The notes beneath the pieces are model-generated. The model had not been told where the DNA came from. It did no database searches and saw only the letters and a program-made list of their open reading frames with translations. The position numbers and the translations under genes are program-made. 64,000 bases of DNA from Chitinophagaceae bacterium (GTDB taxonomy: Bacteria; Bacteroidota; Bacteroidia; Chitinophagales; Chitinophagaceae): positions 1 through 64,000 of the forward strand of contig JAMLHK010000009.1 of the NCBI GenBank assembly GCA_023957155.1. The letters are read 5' to 3'. Shown here piece after piece: positions 55,505-64,000 of this stretch (positions are counted from its first letter, which is position 1; the number at the start of each line of letters is the position of its first letter).

Positions 55505-55581
55505 GCCACAGATGCACAGATGAAAAGGTATCTGTATATCTATGGCAAGAAAATCAACAAAAATATCTGTGCATCTGTGGC
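55505..55581. repeat. Downstream repeat array of the GxxExxY unit
   Basis: Three copies of the same 17-18 bp unit: forward at 55505-55522, reverse at 55530-55546 and 55565-55581. The first two face each other and form a hairpin with a seven-base loop. The layout (forward, reverse, spacer with AAATCAACAAAAAT, reverse) matches the upstream block 54970-55057, so the gene lies between two direct copies of an ~80 bp module. Confidence 0.9.
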
Positions 55582-55686
55582 AAAAAAGTAGTTATGAGTG
55601 AACATTTAGAAACAATAAAAAATGGTATCCCGGAGCATTGACCTGTAACCTAAAATCATTAACTAAACGTTCAACAGGCTTTTGTA

Positions 55687-56352
55687 TCAGGAAATAACCT
55701 GTACCGTACCGTCTTCATGGCCCAGGATCACCCTTGTTGCCATATTAACAAAAAGTCCGTTTTCTACCACCCCGGCAATACTATTGATCTTTTGCTCCAG
55801 TACGGCAGGTTCGGCAATAGAACCGAAATGGCAGTCAACAATATAATTACCATTATCCGTTACCCGTATTTCATCTCCTTTTTTCCGGATGGATGTATCA
55901 CAACCCAGCACGGCAAGCTGCCCGGCGGTATGTTTCCAACCAAAAGGAATAACTTCTACCGGCAGCGGAAATTTTCCCAGCAGGCTTACTTTCTTATTAC
56001 TACCGGCAATAACAATAAATTCCCGGCTTGCTGCAGCCACAATTTTCTCTCTTAACAAAGCTCCTCCCCCACCTTTCACCAGGTTCATCTGCCCGTCTAT
56101 TTCGTCAGCGCCGTCTATATCTATATCTATATGATCAACTGCATCTAACTCAACAATGCTGATCCCGCATTGCAATGCAATGCTTTCTGTTTCCGCGGAG
56201 GTGGCCACCGCGGTAACCTGTAATCCCTGCTTTACTTTTTCCCCGAGGTACTGAATGGCCCAATACGCCGTAGAGCCGGTTCCCAGCCCCACAATCATAC
56301 CGTCCCGAACATATTCAACCGCTTTACAAGCCGCTGCCTGCTTTGCATCCAT
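55687..56352 (-). CDS. rpiA: Ribose-5-phosphate isomerase A
   Basis: The 221-residue enzyme interconverts ribose 5-phosphate and ribulose 5-phosphate in the pentose phosphate pathway. VGLGTGSTAYWAI, the DHIDIDIDGADEID acid segment and the KGGGGALLREKIV active-site lysine region are those of RpiA. The start ATG at 56352 lies two bases after the stop of the DUF1080 gene, so the two are transcribed together. It is AT-poorer than the island next to it, so it is part of the resident genome. Confidence 0.95.
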   Translation of the reverse strand: MDAKQAAACKAVEYVRDGMIVGLGTGSTAYWAIQYLGEKVKQGLQVTAVATSAETESIALQCGISIVELDAVDHIDIDIDGADEIDGQMNLVKGGGGALLREKIVAAASREFIVIAGSNKKVSLLGKFPLPVEVIPFGWKHTAGQLAVLGCDTSIRKKGDEIRVTDNGNYIVDCHFGSIAEPAVLEQKINSIAGVVENGLFVNMATRVILGHEDGTVQVIS

Positions 56353-56353
56353 A

Positions 56354-56953
56354 TCATTTCAGCTTTCTATAGTATAAATTACGCGCTTCCACCATCATAC
56401 CGGGATTGTGGCATTGCAGAACAAATTTACCTTCCTTATACTCACTATCACTGTGGCTCATAACCAACTGACCCTTCACCCATATATTGATACTGTCGCC
56501 TACAGCCCTTACTTTCATTTCAAACCATTCTCCATCTTTAGTAAGGAGCGCCGTAGCTCTACCGGTAGGGTTACCGGGCTTCCATAACCACCCGGTATGT
56601 GCTTCCTGGTTATGACATATCTGTGCCTCATATCCCCTGGGAAAACCATCAGGATTATCCTCCGGCTCATGTGCCCTGATATAAAAACCACCATTGGCGC
56701 CTTTACCTAAATCGGTTATACGAAACTCGCCCTTTACTTCCAGGTTCCTGACTATGGGAGATGCGTACAAATGACCTTTCCCGTTTTGACCTACAATAAC
56801 ACCGTTCTCTACTTTCCATTCGGCATTACCTCTCGCTGTCCATCCCGTAAGGTCTTTCCCATTGAAAAGTGAGATCCACCTGGGTTTTACAGACCAGGAT
56901 CCTGTAATAAAAACCAGGCAAAGTACGGTAAACCCGATACAAAAATGCTTCAT
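56354..56953 (-). CDS. DUF1080 (3-keto-disaccharide hydrolase-type) secreted protein
   Basis: The 199-residue product has a signal peptide (FCIGFTVLCLVFITGSWS) and a DUF1080 concanavalin-like fold: SLFNGKDLTGWTARGNAEWK, NGGFYIRAHEPEDNPDGF and YEAQICHNQEAHTGW. DUF1080 proteins in Bacteroidota act on sugar derivatives, some as 3-keto-glycoside hydrolases, outside the cytosol. It is directly upstream of rpiA in one unit, which is probably chance joining and not pathway logic. Confidence 0.85.
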   Translation of the reverse strand: MKHFCIGFTVLCLVFITGSWSVKPRWISLFNGKDLTGWTARGNAEWKVENGVIVGQNGKGHLYASPIVRNLEVKGEFRITDLGKGANGGFYIRAHEPEDNPDGFPRGYEAQICHNQEAHTGWLWKPGNPTGRATALLTKDGEWFEMKVRAVGDSINIWVKGQLVMSHSDSEYKEGKFVLQCHNPGMMVEARNLYYRKLK

Positions 56954-57079
56954 ATTAAATTCGGTTTATGTGATAGTAATATAATAATAGCCAGAGAACA
57001 AATCAGTGCATGGATACCGGGGTAATATTGCAATATAAATAAATCCCCTCATAACCGGCAAAAACATATTATCCGTGTA

Positions 57080-59875
57080 TCATTCGTCAAACCCCCAGGT
57101 TTTTCCTTTCATAACAGCAGGCACTCCATCACTCAACCAGGGTGCAGGACGCTGTCCTTTCAATAACCAGTCAAAAAACTGTTGCTCCCTGATCTGTATA
57201 TCCTTCCTGTTTTTTCTTTCCATCAGATTATGCTCCTCCCCGTTATAATTCAACAGCCATACAGGCTTTTCCAAACGTCTCAGCCCCGTAAACAATTCAA
57301 TACCCTGGTACCAGGGCACAGCCCCGTCATTATCATTGTGCATGATGACTAAAGGCGTATTCACTTTGGGCAAATGAAATAACGGCGAGTTTTCTATATA
57401 CAATTGCGGTTTCTCCCACAATGTGGCTCCGATGCGGCTTTGCGTTCTTTCGTATTGAAACTGCCTGTTTAAACCCGTTGCCCAGCGAATGCCGCCATAG
57501 GCGCTCGTCATATTACTTACCGGGGCACCTGCCCAGGCGGCTTTGAATAACCGGGTTTGTGTAATGACATAAGCTGCCTGGTAACCTCCCCAGCTTTGTC
57601 CCTGCAAACCCATACGGGTACTGTCAACCCATCCTTTTTTTACTAAGGCCCGGGCTCCGCTGACAATATAATTATATGCGCTTTTACCCGGATGACCGGT
57701 AGTATATTCAATATCCGGCACAAAGACAAGATATCCCCTGCTCACAAAAAAAGAGATATTTAACCGGCTGGGCGTGGGGGCAGGCGGAATATACTGGTAT
57801 AAACCATCACTCAGTCTTTCATAAAAATAGCAGATGGCGGGATATTTTTTTTTCGGATCAAATCCCTCCGGCTTGTACACAATTCCCGTTGCCGTTTTTC
57901 CATTGTATGCTTTCCAATGAAACAGCTCAGCCGTTCCCCAGTTATAATCTGCCTGTTGAGGATTGATAGCGCTCACCCTGGCTTCTTTCTTCCAGTCTTC
58001 ATTTACATATATATCAGGAGCATTTACATAGCTTTCCTTCGTATAAATATATGTATTGCTGCCTTTGGCCTTAGCCAGCCTGCTATTGATAAAGAACGCA
58101 CCATTCAGCACGGTAACCGGCCTGGATGTGCTCAGCAGCTTACAGGTGGCCAGCCCGGCATATTTGTTGTTTTCCGAAAACAGGCGAAGGAGCATATCCT
58201 GTGCAGGAGAAATATATTTTTCTTCCGGATCAGTAGGGATATACCTGTATACTATTTTATTTTTCCGTCCATCTCCCCCAGTAATATTTACCGGCACCAC
58301 TACCGCATCCGGGTCGAGCTGCCAGATATCATACCGGTCATATACCAGCACGGCCAGATCACTCCGGGTCCAGGACATGATACCATAAGACGAAGGATCA
58401 GACGGCATATCATACTCTTCATCGTACCATTTCGTTTTAGCACCCGAGGAAATATTTTTTATTTTCCCGTCCCTCCAGGTAAAATACTGCCGGGCTTTGG
58501 CATCGTACCATAAGGCATATTTGCCATCCGGCGAGACCGTAACATAGCCGGCAAGATCTTCTTTAATCAGTTTCCGGGAGCCAGTCAGGGGATCTATGAC
58601 AAACAGGTCTTTCAGCGTTCTTCCCTCCCATTGCAAAGAGATCCTTTTCCCCGCATCCGTTTGACCTATAAAAAAACCGGCATCACCTTCCCTGCCCCAT
58701 AAAACATCCGGCACCTCTTTATCTCCGAGCTGAACAAATTGTTTCGTGTCCAGCGCTATCATCGCCGGGTAACTTTTTTTAAGCTCCTTGTCCAGATTTT
58801 TCAGCTGCATCGTTTGCAAATAGTCATCTTTGTAATTCCAGATATCTAATTTAACCAGGTCAATATCAACAAGCGATGTATCTTTCGGAGGCTGAACCGG
58901 TGCGGTACCTAAAAACAACCGTTTACCCGATTTGCTGAAATGAACAGCTGCATGCTCACTCACATTCCAGCCAACGGGCATCCCTACTTTATTTTTATCG
59001 GCAATCATCACGGCGCTGTCATAGCCGTTTTGCCAGTACCAGAGCTTGTAAAAATGCTGTACGGCTTTAGCGCTGCTGTCTCTTTCGGCAACAAAGGCCA
59101 CCTGGTACCCTTCTTCATCTATTGCATAATGCTTAAAATCATTTCCTCCTTTCATTATAGAATCCAACCTGTTTTCCCCCGTCCTGAAAACACATACCAC
59201 CGGTTTATGTATACTATCATGCTTTGCCGGCGTGATTCCGGCAACCAGGATATTCCCGGCTTTACTCCACAGGTATTCACTCACGTTATCCACCTTACGC
59301 ACTACGCCATCCCGAAAATTATAAATGACCAGGGATGTTCCTTCTTTTGTTTTTGATGAATCTGCTTTATTGACCGGCAGGTTGACCGTATCTTTCTTTT
59401 TAGTACTGTCAGGCAGCGGCTTTTCGAATTGCCATGCCACCCATTGCATATTTTTTCCCGGTATTTTATACGATTGAACGCGGGCTTCTTTTACAATAAC
59501 CCCCTTACCCAACTCAATTATAGCGAGGGAATCCTTAGGCGAATCATCCGTTTTTTTCTTTTTAATACGGGCCTGCCTTATATCTGTATACAGCGGCTTA
59601 ATGTGAAAAACAGCATAGCGGCTGTCATCTGTAATGGATACATTATAGCCGCGGGGTATGACTTCCCGGTATTGCAAATCGGAAGACCGGATAACCAGCG
59701 TGCCATCACCTTCCTGCACATCAATCGTATAGATGATCCATCGTCCATCGTTACTGATTTTACGTTCACCTATGGATTGCCAGCCATCATATACCGTATG
59801 ATCAAGGGGCTTTTTAGTTTGTGCATGAACCACTACAGCCAGCATCATTTGTACAGCAAAAAAGATTCTTCTCAT
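57080..59875 (-). CDS. S9 family prolyl oligopeptidase-like peptidase, exported
   Basis: The 931-residue product has a short signal peptide (RRIFFAVQMMLAVVVHAQ). An N-terminal beta-propeller-like part (about 25-640) is followed by the alpha/beta-hydrolase domain. The triad is Ser761 in GLQGQSWGGYQ, Asp850 in MHNDNDGAVPW and His882 in YNGEEHNLM. S9 peptidases cut small peptides; the propeller limits access. It stands alone on the minus strand and probably takes part in peptide use in the periplasm. Confidence 0.9.
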   Translation of the reverse strand: MRRIFFAVQMMLAVVVHAQTKKPLDHTVYDGWQSIGERKISNDGRWIIYTIDVQEGDGTLVIRSSDLQYREVIPRGYNVSITDDSRYAVFHIKPLYTDIRQARIKKKKTDDSPKDSLAIIELGKGVIVKEARVQSYKIPGKNMQWVAWQFEKPLPDSTKKKDTVNLPVNKADSSKTKEGTSLVIYNFRDGVVRKVDNVSEYLWSKAGNILVAGITPAKHDSIHKPVVCVFRTGENRLDSIMKGGNDFKHYAIDEEGYQVAFVAERDSSAKAVQHFYKLWYWQNGYDSAVMIADKNKVGMPVGWNVSEHAAVHFSKSGKRLFLGTAPVQPPKDTSLVDIDLVKLDIWNYKDDYLQTMQLKNLDKELKKSYPAMIALDTKQFVQLGDKEVPDVLWGREGDAGFFIGQTDAGKRISLQWEGRTLKDLFVIDPLTGSRKLIKEDLAGYVTVSPDGKYALWYDAKARQYFTWRDGKIKNISSGAKTKWYDEEYDMPSDPSSYGIMSWTRSDLAVLVYDRYDIWQLDPDAVVVPVNITGGDGRKNKIVYRYIPTDPEEKYISPAQDMLLRLFSENNKYAGLATCKLLSTSRPVTVLNGAFFINSRLAKAKGSNTYIYTKESYVNAPDIYVNEDWKKEARVSAINPQQADYNWGTAELFHWKAYNGKTATGIVYKPEGFDPKKKYPAICYFYERLSDGLYQYIPPAPTPSRLNISFFVSRGYLVFVPDIEYTTGHPGKSAYNYIVSGARALVKKGWVDSTRMGLQGQSWGGYQAAYVITQTRLFKAAWAGAPVSNMTSAYGGIRWATGLNRQFQYERTQSRIGATLWEKPQLYIENSPLFHLPKVNTPLVIMHNDNDGAVPWYQGIELFTGLRRLEKPVWLLNYNGEEHNLMERKNRKDIQIREQQFFDWLLKGQRPAPWLSDGVPAVMKGKTWGFDE

Positions 59876-59925
59876 ATAATGCTAAGATTTCCGGGATCAG
59901 CCTGCAATATAATATTAAACTTCTT

Positions 59926-60798
59926 TTATTCTCTTTTCCGGTATAACCTGATCGTCTGCAGCACCACGGTTAGCAGAATGAGGGCCACGCCATAATAAAA
60001 ACCGGAGCCTAAATATTCATTTTCCTTAAAAACAAGGAAAGCCAGTATGATCCCGTAAACAGGTTCAAGATTATAGCTGAGGTTAACGGCAAAGGGAGAT
60101 ATCTTCTTTAATGCCTGCAGCGATAAGTTAAAAGCAAGCACAGTACACAGCCAGCTCAGCACAAGCAGCCACAGGAAATCGGAACGGGTAGGTAAAATAT
60201 GATCATCAGGAAAATTTAAAATATAAAAAGGTATAACAGGCGTTAAAACAATAAGCGCAGCGGTAAGCTCATAAAAAGTAAGACTGTCTGCGGACAGTTG
60301 CCCGATCAGCTTTTTATTTAAAATCGGGAATATGGCAGCAAACAAAGAGGAGATCACCCCCAGCAATATGCCCAACTTATACTGCCCGTCAAAATGAAAG
60401 ATCAGCCATATACCCGCAATAGCCAGGGCGCCAAACAGCACCTCGATCCAATCCAGCTTTTTTTGCAGGATCCAGGGTTCAAAAAATGCAGAGAAAAAAC
60501 CTATCGCAGAAAAACAGACCAGTCCCACAGATACATTGGCATATTTAATGCTGGCGTAAAAAAATACCCAGTGTAACGCCACAATAGCTCCCGTGCCAAG
60601 TATGCGAAGATGTAATGAAAGTGATACTTTCTGCAAACGGCCGGAAACTAAAAAAATGACCGCCATAGTGCAGGAAGTAATAAGAAGCCGCCACCATACC
60701 AGCAGCCCTTCATTCAGCGTGATCAGCCGGCCCATAATACCGGTAAAGCCCGCCAGGAATATAGCAATATGTAAAGACAGAAAAGCCTTCTTCATCAA
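59926..60798 (-). CDS. EamA/DMT family transporter
   Basis: The 290-residue inner-membrane protein has ten hydrophobic helices in two EamA repeats, as in the drug/metabolite transporter superfamily: LHWVFFYASIKYANVSVGLV in the first and SLQALKKISPFAVNLSYNLEPVYG-like sequence in the second. Members export amino acids, nucleosides or other metabolites. The substrate cannot be read. It is a single gene between the S9 peptidase and the glycosyltransferase. Confidence 0.9.
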   Translation of the reverse strand: MMKKAFLSLHIAIFLAGFTGIMGRLITLNEGLLVWWRLLITSCTMAVIFLVSGRLQKVSLSLHLRILGTGAIVALHWVFFYASIKYANVSVGLVCFSAIGFFSAFFEPWILQKKLDWIEVLFGALAIAGIWLIFHFDGQYKLGILLGVISSLFAAIFPILNKKLIGQLSADSLTFYELTAALIVLTPVIPFYILNFPDDHILPTRSDFLWLLVLSWLCTVLAFNLSLQALKKISPFAVNLSYNLEPVYGIILAFLVFKENEYLGSGFYYGVALILLTVVLQTIRLYRKRE

Positions 60799-60871
60799 AA
60801 AATCAGCATAAAATAAGATACTCCGGAAATGGCAGCCGCCGCCTGTTACCGCTCCCGGTTACGAGGGTTCT

Positions 60872-61651
60872 TCAGCTAACTACTTCGGCATGCAGCGTTG
60901 AGGAGGGAATATAGGTATTGCGTACTTTTCTGCGGTAATTCTTAAACATACTTTGCCACTGTATCTTCAGCACTCCCAATATACCTTCTTTTACAATATT
61001 TTTATTCATTTTTGAAGTACCGAATTTCCGGTCTACAAAAGTGATCGGGATCTCTATAACATTAAAACCGAGCTTCCAGGCAGCAAATTTCATTTCTATC
61101 TGAAAGGCATAACCCACGAAGTTGATCTGATCGAAATTGATGGTTTCCAACACCTGTTTACGGTAACAAATAAAGCCGGCAGTCGGATCTTTAACCGGCA
61201 TCCAGGTAAGGATGCGGGTGTATAAAGCGCCACCCTTAGAAAGTACATTTCTATAACGGCTCCAGTTGACGGTTTTTCCTCCGCTTACATAGCGGGAGCC
61301 TACCACAACATCCGCATTAAGCCTGCATGCCTGGTACAACCGCTCCAGGTCTTTGGGATTATGTGAAAAATCAGCATCCATTTCAAAAATATACCTGTAT
61401 CCCCGGTCTATTGCCCATTTAAATCCATAAATGTATGCCGTACCCAATCCCTGTTTTCCTTCGCGTACCTGCAGGAATAACCGGCCGGGGTAGTCTTTCT
61501 GCATTTCCCGCACCAGTCCGGCTGTACCATCCGGCGAGCTATCGTCAACAACCAGCACATGGTAATCCAGCTCCATGCTAAAGATAGCATGAAGTACAGG
61601 CTTCACATTTTCACGTTCATTATAAGTCGGTATGATCACCAGTTTTTCCAA
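60872..61651 (-). CDS. Polyprenol-phosphate mannosyltransferase-like glycosyltransferase (GT2)
   Basis: The 259-residue protein is close to dolichol-phosphate mannose synthase: IIPTYNERENVKPVL, VVDDSSPDGTAGLV (nucleotide-sugar site), EMDADFSHNP (metal site), VVGSRYVSGGKTVNWSR and the QIEMKFAAWKLGFNVIEIP acceptor region. No C-terminal membrane segment follows, so it is the soluble DPM1-like type. It probably makes polyprenol-phosphate mannose for envelope glycosylation; the sugar is inferred from the family. Confidence 0.9.
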   Translation of the reverse strand: MEKLVIIPTYNERENVKPVLHAIFSMELDYHVLVVDDSSPDGTAGLVREMQKDYPGRLFLQVREGKQGLGTAYIYGFKWAIDRGYRYIFEMDADFSHNPKDLERLYQACRLNADVVVGSRYVSGGKTVNWSRYRNVLSKGGALYTRILTWMPVKDPTAGFICYRKQVLETINFDQINFVGYAFQIEMKFAAWKLGFNVIEIPITFVDRKFGTSKMNKNIVKEGILGVLKIQWQSMFKNYRRKVRNTYIPSSTLHAEVVS

Positions 61652-61709
61652 CAGACATGCTATTTTTCAGCTATAAAATTAGTTGATACCATCGTTTTCA
61701 AACAAGGTT

Positions 61710-62480
61710 TTACGCTTTCTTTAACAGGGTACGATTGAGTATCTCAGTTAACTTTTGCTTGGTGTGCAGGGGGAAATCTCCCTTCATCATCCAGTCGTAA
61801 TATTGCGGTTCGGCTTTAAGTACATCGGTTACCGGCCGCCCTTTGTGTTTTCCGAAATTAAATATTTCTACTCCATTTTCCATAACAAATCGCCGGGCAA
61901 AATCCACAATTTGTTCTTCCCCGGTAAATTTGATCACCGACTCTACGGAAGAACCCACCTGCGGATACCGGTGCAGTTGCGATTCAAGTATCTCAAAGGT
62001 TGCCATGGCATCGGCTTCCGCGCTATGGGCATTATTAAGGTCTTTGTCGCAATAAAACTTGTACGCCGCACTTAGCGTACGGGGTTCCATCATGTGATAC
62101 AATTTCTGAACATCCAACAAGCGCCTGTTGGAAACATCAAATTCCAGCCCCGAACGCAAAAACTCTTCCGCCAGCAAAGGAAGATCAAAACGATTTGAAT
62201 TGTACCCCGCCAGGTCACAATTATCTAAGAACTGGCGTACTTCATTGGCAACCTGTTTAAAAGCAGGAGCGTCTTTCACCATTTCATCCGTAATGCCGTG
62301 AATATCGGAAGCTGCCACAGGGATCGGTATCTGCGGATTAATTAGTTTTCTCTTTACTAAACGACTACCATCCGGAAGAATCTTAACGATAGCTAATTCA
62401 ACAATACGGTCAACCGCCAGGTTTACACCGGTTGTTTCCAGGTCAAATACGGCTAACGGACGGGTTAATTGTAATGGCAT
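61710..62480 (-). CDS. 3'-5' exonuclease (DnaQ-like) with C-terminal HKG module
   Basis: The 256-residue product has the DEDDh exonuclease core: Exo I in VFDLETTGVNL, Exo II in SNRFDLPLLAEEFL, and Exo III in AHSAEADAMATFEIL. A C-terminal module (about residues 205-256: FGKHKGRPVTDVLKAEPQYYDWM) resembles DUF3820/Exo-X-like tails that contact nucleic acid. It is a stand-alone proofreading- or repair-type exonuclease and not the polymerase III epsilon subunit itself, although that cannot be ruled out. Confidence 0.88.
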   Translation of the reverse strand: MPLQLTRPLAVFDLETTGVNLAVDRIVELAIVKILPDGSRLVKRKLINPQIPIPVAASDIHGITDEMVKDAPAFKQVANEVRQFLDNCDLAGYNSNRFDLPLLAEEFLRSGLEFDVSNRRLLDVQKLYHMMEPRTLSAAYKFYCDKDLNNAHSAEADAMATFEILESQLHRYPQVGSSVESVIKFTGEEQIVDFARRFVMENGVEIFNFGKHKGRPVTDVLKAEPQYYDWMMKGDFPLHTKQKLTEILNRTLLKKA

Positions 62481-62738
62481 ATCACTGATAAAATTATTTG
62501 GGATGGCAAAATAGCTAAAAATACAATACTACCGGTTTTATGTTAACATAAGTCAAACAATTTATCGCCTGACTAAAAAAAAGGATAAAGCATTGTTTAA
62601 TAGGCATAATATTTGTTTATTTGTATCTCTTTATAGTAATATACTATATCCAATTCCCCCCTGAAGAATAACATTATCTCCTACTCCTACGAGCGCCATG
62701 CTTGTAAATGTTATTGTATTACCTAAAAAACTTTCAAA

Positions 62739-62855
62739 ATGAAAAAGATTGTATTCGCTGCACTGTTTGCGATGGTACTTGGAGCCGTATTTACTTCCTG
62801 CACTTCTTCCAGAGGAGGATGTAAAGCTACACAGGGTATGGTAGGTTACCGCTAA
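62739..62855 (+). CDS. 38-residue lipoprotein
   Basis: A short reading frame begins MKKIVFAALFAMVLGAVFTS and ends QGMVGYR. It has a charged start, a hydrophobic core and a lipobox (FTSC, Cys21), which together give an excellent lipoprotein signal. The mature part is only 18 residues with one further cysteine. A terminator follows at once (62885-62914), which supports it as a real transcribed gene. Its role is unknown; it may be a tiny envelope lipoprotein. Confidence 0.75.
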   Translation: MKKIVFAALFAMVLGAVFTSCTSSRGGCKATQGMVGYR

Positions 62856-62884
62856 GCTTTTCAACAAATAAACAACATTAACGG

Positions 62885-62914
62885 AGCTGTCTTAAAAGGC
62901 AGCTTCTTTTTTTG
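62885..62914 (+). terminator. Intrinsic terminator after the small lipoprotein gene
   Basis: AGCTGTC (62885-62891) pairs with GGCAGCT (62898-62904), followed by TCTTTTTTTG. Standard stem and T-tail on the plus strand. Confidence 0.85.
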
Positions 62915-63020
62915 TCCCTTGCATTTCCAAAAACTTAACGAAGTATACTATGCTGAGCGTTAAAAAAATTTAACTGTAAAGGGTGCTCCCTTCATTTCCG
63001 CTAATAAGCCGTAATTAAAA

Positions 63021-63049
63021 AAGCCGTCTCAAAAATCTTGAGACGGCTT
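63021..63049 (-). terminator. Intrinsic terminator after the OmpA-family gene
   Basis: AAGCCGTCTCAA (63021-63032) pairs perfectly with TTGAGACGGCTT (63038-63049) around a five-base loop. On the minus strand it is followed by a T-run, so it ends the OmpA transcript. Confidence 0.9.
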
Positions 63050-63070
63050 CCTTCTTTTATATGCAAAAGA

Positions 63071-64000
63071 TTAATTGTAATGCAACTTCAAATCTACCCG
63101 GCGGTTTTGAGCACGACCGGCAACGGTTTTATTGTCCGCAACAGGCTGATCCTGTCCAAATCCGGCAGAAACCAGGCGGGAAGGATCAATACCGGCTTTT
63201 GTAGTCAGGTAATCTACTACAGACTGAGCTCTCTGCTCGCTCAGGATCTGGTTTTTATCCGGTTTACCGGTATTATCAGTATGACCTTCAACATCTAATT
63301 TCAGGTTAGGATCTTCATTCAGGATCTTCGCTACCTCATTCAACGACTTAAATGATTTTTGTAACAGTTTGGAGCTGCCGGTGGCAAAAAATACATTCTT
63401 CGCTGCCACATCAATACGCTTTTTCACTTCTTCTTTAATTTCAGGGCAACCCTGGTTGCTTGCCGGTCCGGCTAAAGCAGGACATTTATCTTCTTCGTCA
63501 TTTACACCATCGCCATCGGTATCCGGTATCGGACAACCCTGGTATTTGGCAACACCTGCTACGTTCGGGCACTTATCTTCTTCATCATTTATTCCATCAC
63601 CATCGGTATCCGGTATCGGACAACCCTGGTATCTTTCCAGTCCTTTTACATTCGGGCACTTATCATCTTTATCGGGAATGCCATCACCGTCAGTATCAGG
63701 ACAGCCGTTAAACTGAGCCAGTCCGGCAACGGTGGGGCAGGCATCTAATGAATCCACAATACCATCATTATCCGTATCAGCAGGTGGCGGAGGAGGAGCA
63801 ATAACTTTAGGCGCTTTTTTCTCAAATAAAGAAGCGGCTACACCAAAACTATAAAATAAATGATTGGCCGTTGTTGCAGAGGTTACTCCAACACGGTACT
63901 GGGCATTAAAATTAAGATAAGCCTCATCTAACAGGTTAAGCTGTACACCCAACCCTAAAGGTACGTAGGCACCCCAATAGCCATTCCACTGGGAACCTCC
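63071..64000 (-). CDS. OmpA-family protein with thrombospondin type 3 repeats, 5' end cut by window
   Basis: The frame is open to base 64000, so the gene starts beyond the window; the GTG at 63952 is internal. The visible part has the end of a beta-barrel (YFNAQYRVGV-like NFNAQYRVGV, LFYSFGVAASL), a proline-rich hinge, then four thrombospondin type 3 calcium-binding repeats (DTDGDGIPDKDDKCPNV and similar). An OmpA peptidoglycan-binding domain (about residues 190-293 of the shown part) follows, with VEGHTDNTGKPDKNQ-type motif and AQNRRVDLKLHYN at the end. It anchors the outer membrane to the cell wall. Confidence 0.93.
   Translation of the reverse strand, partial: GGSQWNGYWGAYVPLGLGVQLNLLDEAYLNFNAQYRVGVTSATTANHLFYSFGVAASLFEKKAPKVIAPPPPPADTDNDGIVDSLDACPTVAGLAQFNGCPDTDGDGIPDKDDKCPNVKGLERYQGCPIPDTDGDGINDEEDKCPNVAGVAKYQGCPIPDTDGDGVNDEEDKCPALAGPASNQGCPEIKEEVKKRIDVAAKNVFFATGSSKLLQKSFKSLNEVAKILNEDPNLKLDVEGHTDNTGKPDKNQILSEQRAQSVVDYLTTKAGIDPSRLVSAGFGQDQPVADNKTVAGRAQNRRVDLKLHYN

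Noticed and set aside
54937-55581. CRISPR array
   Set aside because: The repeats occur in both orientations, with irregular spacing and very few units, and no cas genes are in the window.
55594-55641. Fifteen-residue frame MSEHLETIKNGIPEH after the last repeat
   Set aside because: It resembles the start of a YggS-type PLP protein, but 15 residues is too little to claim a gene remnant.
63460-63760. Tandem DNA repeats of about 87 bp
   Set aside because: They are the thrombospondin type 3 repeats inside the OmpA-family coding sequence and need no separate explanation.

Overview
The window is a piece of a chromosome from a Bacteroidota bacterium, most likely Chitinophagaceae (inference from gene content). 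The grounds are SusC/SusD-type outer-membrane uptake pairs, many lipoproteins with S-C lipoboxes, a LytTR/propeller sensor pair, an OmpA protein with thrombospondin type 3 repeats, Bacteroidota-restricted families (DUF4197, DUF5007, DUF6580, DUF5522) and -7 boxes of the form TAnnTTTG instead of sigma70 promoters. Base composition is moderate, with AT-richer islands at the left end (about 1-1400) and at 54.5-55.6 kb.

Layout. 1-1.4 kb: the 3' end of a WG-repeat protein, a decayed WG remnant and a membrane protein. 1.5-13.2 kb: housekeeping genes (thiolase, Tat-exported sugar isomerase-like protein, SRPBCC protein, ABC-2 permease, sppA, folK, deoxynucleoside kinase, a Cys-cluster protein, sterol desaturase-like hydroxylase, gcvP). 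13.2-17.7 kb: a fused Cys-rich protein, metE preceded by a cobalamin riboswitch, and pepT. 18-25.6 kb: a PAS histidine kinase, an ABC-F ATPase, and an overlapping LytTR regulator and propeller sensor. 25.8-39.6 kb: dehydrogenases, secreted proteins, a candidate structured small RNA with a near-perfect Bacteroidota promoter, xerD, YraN, dodecin, a YdjC-type deacetylase, an S10 carboxypeptidase, aspS and a DUF4197 protein.

39.6-40.5 kb is a gene-free repeat cluster. 40.5-54.1 kb is one minus-strand operon of nine envelope genes: SusC2, SusD2, SusC1, SusD1, fasciclin lipoprotein, DUF5007 lipoprotein, phosphatase-fold/LamG protein, small lipoprotein and Ig-like/LamG lipoprotein. It has two transporters and several surface proteins but no recognisable glycoside hydrolase, and its ligand is unknown.

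54.5-55.6 kb is an AT-rich island. It holds an internally deleted transporter remnant and a GxxExxY protein (PD-(D/E)XK nuclease-like) bracketed by two arrays of a 17-18 bp repeat arranged as hairpins. This protein-plus-repeats unit is the strongest candidate here for an undescribed mobile or repeat-associated system. 55.7-64 kb returns to ordinary genes (rpiA, DUF1080 protein, S9 peptidase, EamA transporter, dolichol-phosphate-mannose-synthase-like glycosyltransferase, 3'-5' exonuclease, a 38-residue lipoprotein, and OmpA cut by the window edge).

Three copies of a 95-125 bp inverted-repeat element lie in intergenic gaps at 26.9, 32.4 and 40.4 kb. No tRNA, rRNA, CRISPR array or complete insertion sequence was seen. 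All family assignments come from reading motifs; no database search was run.
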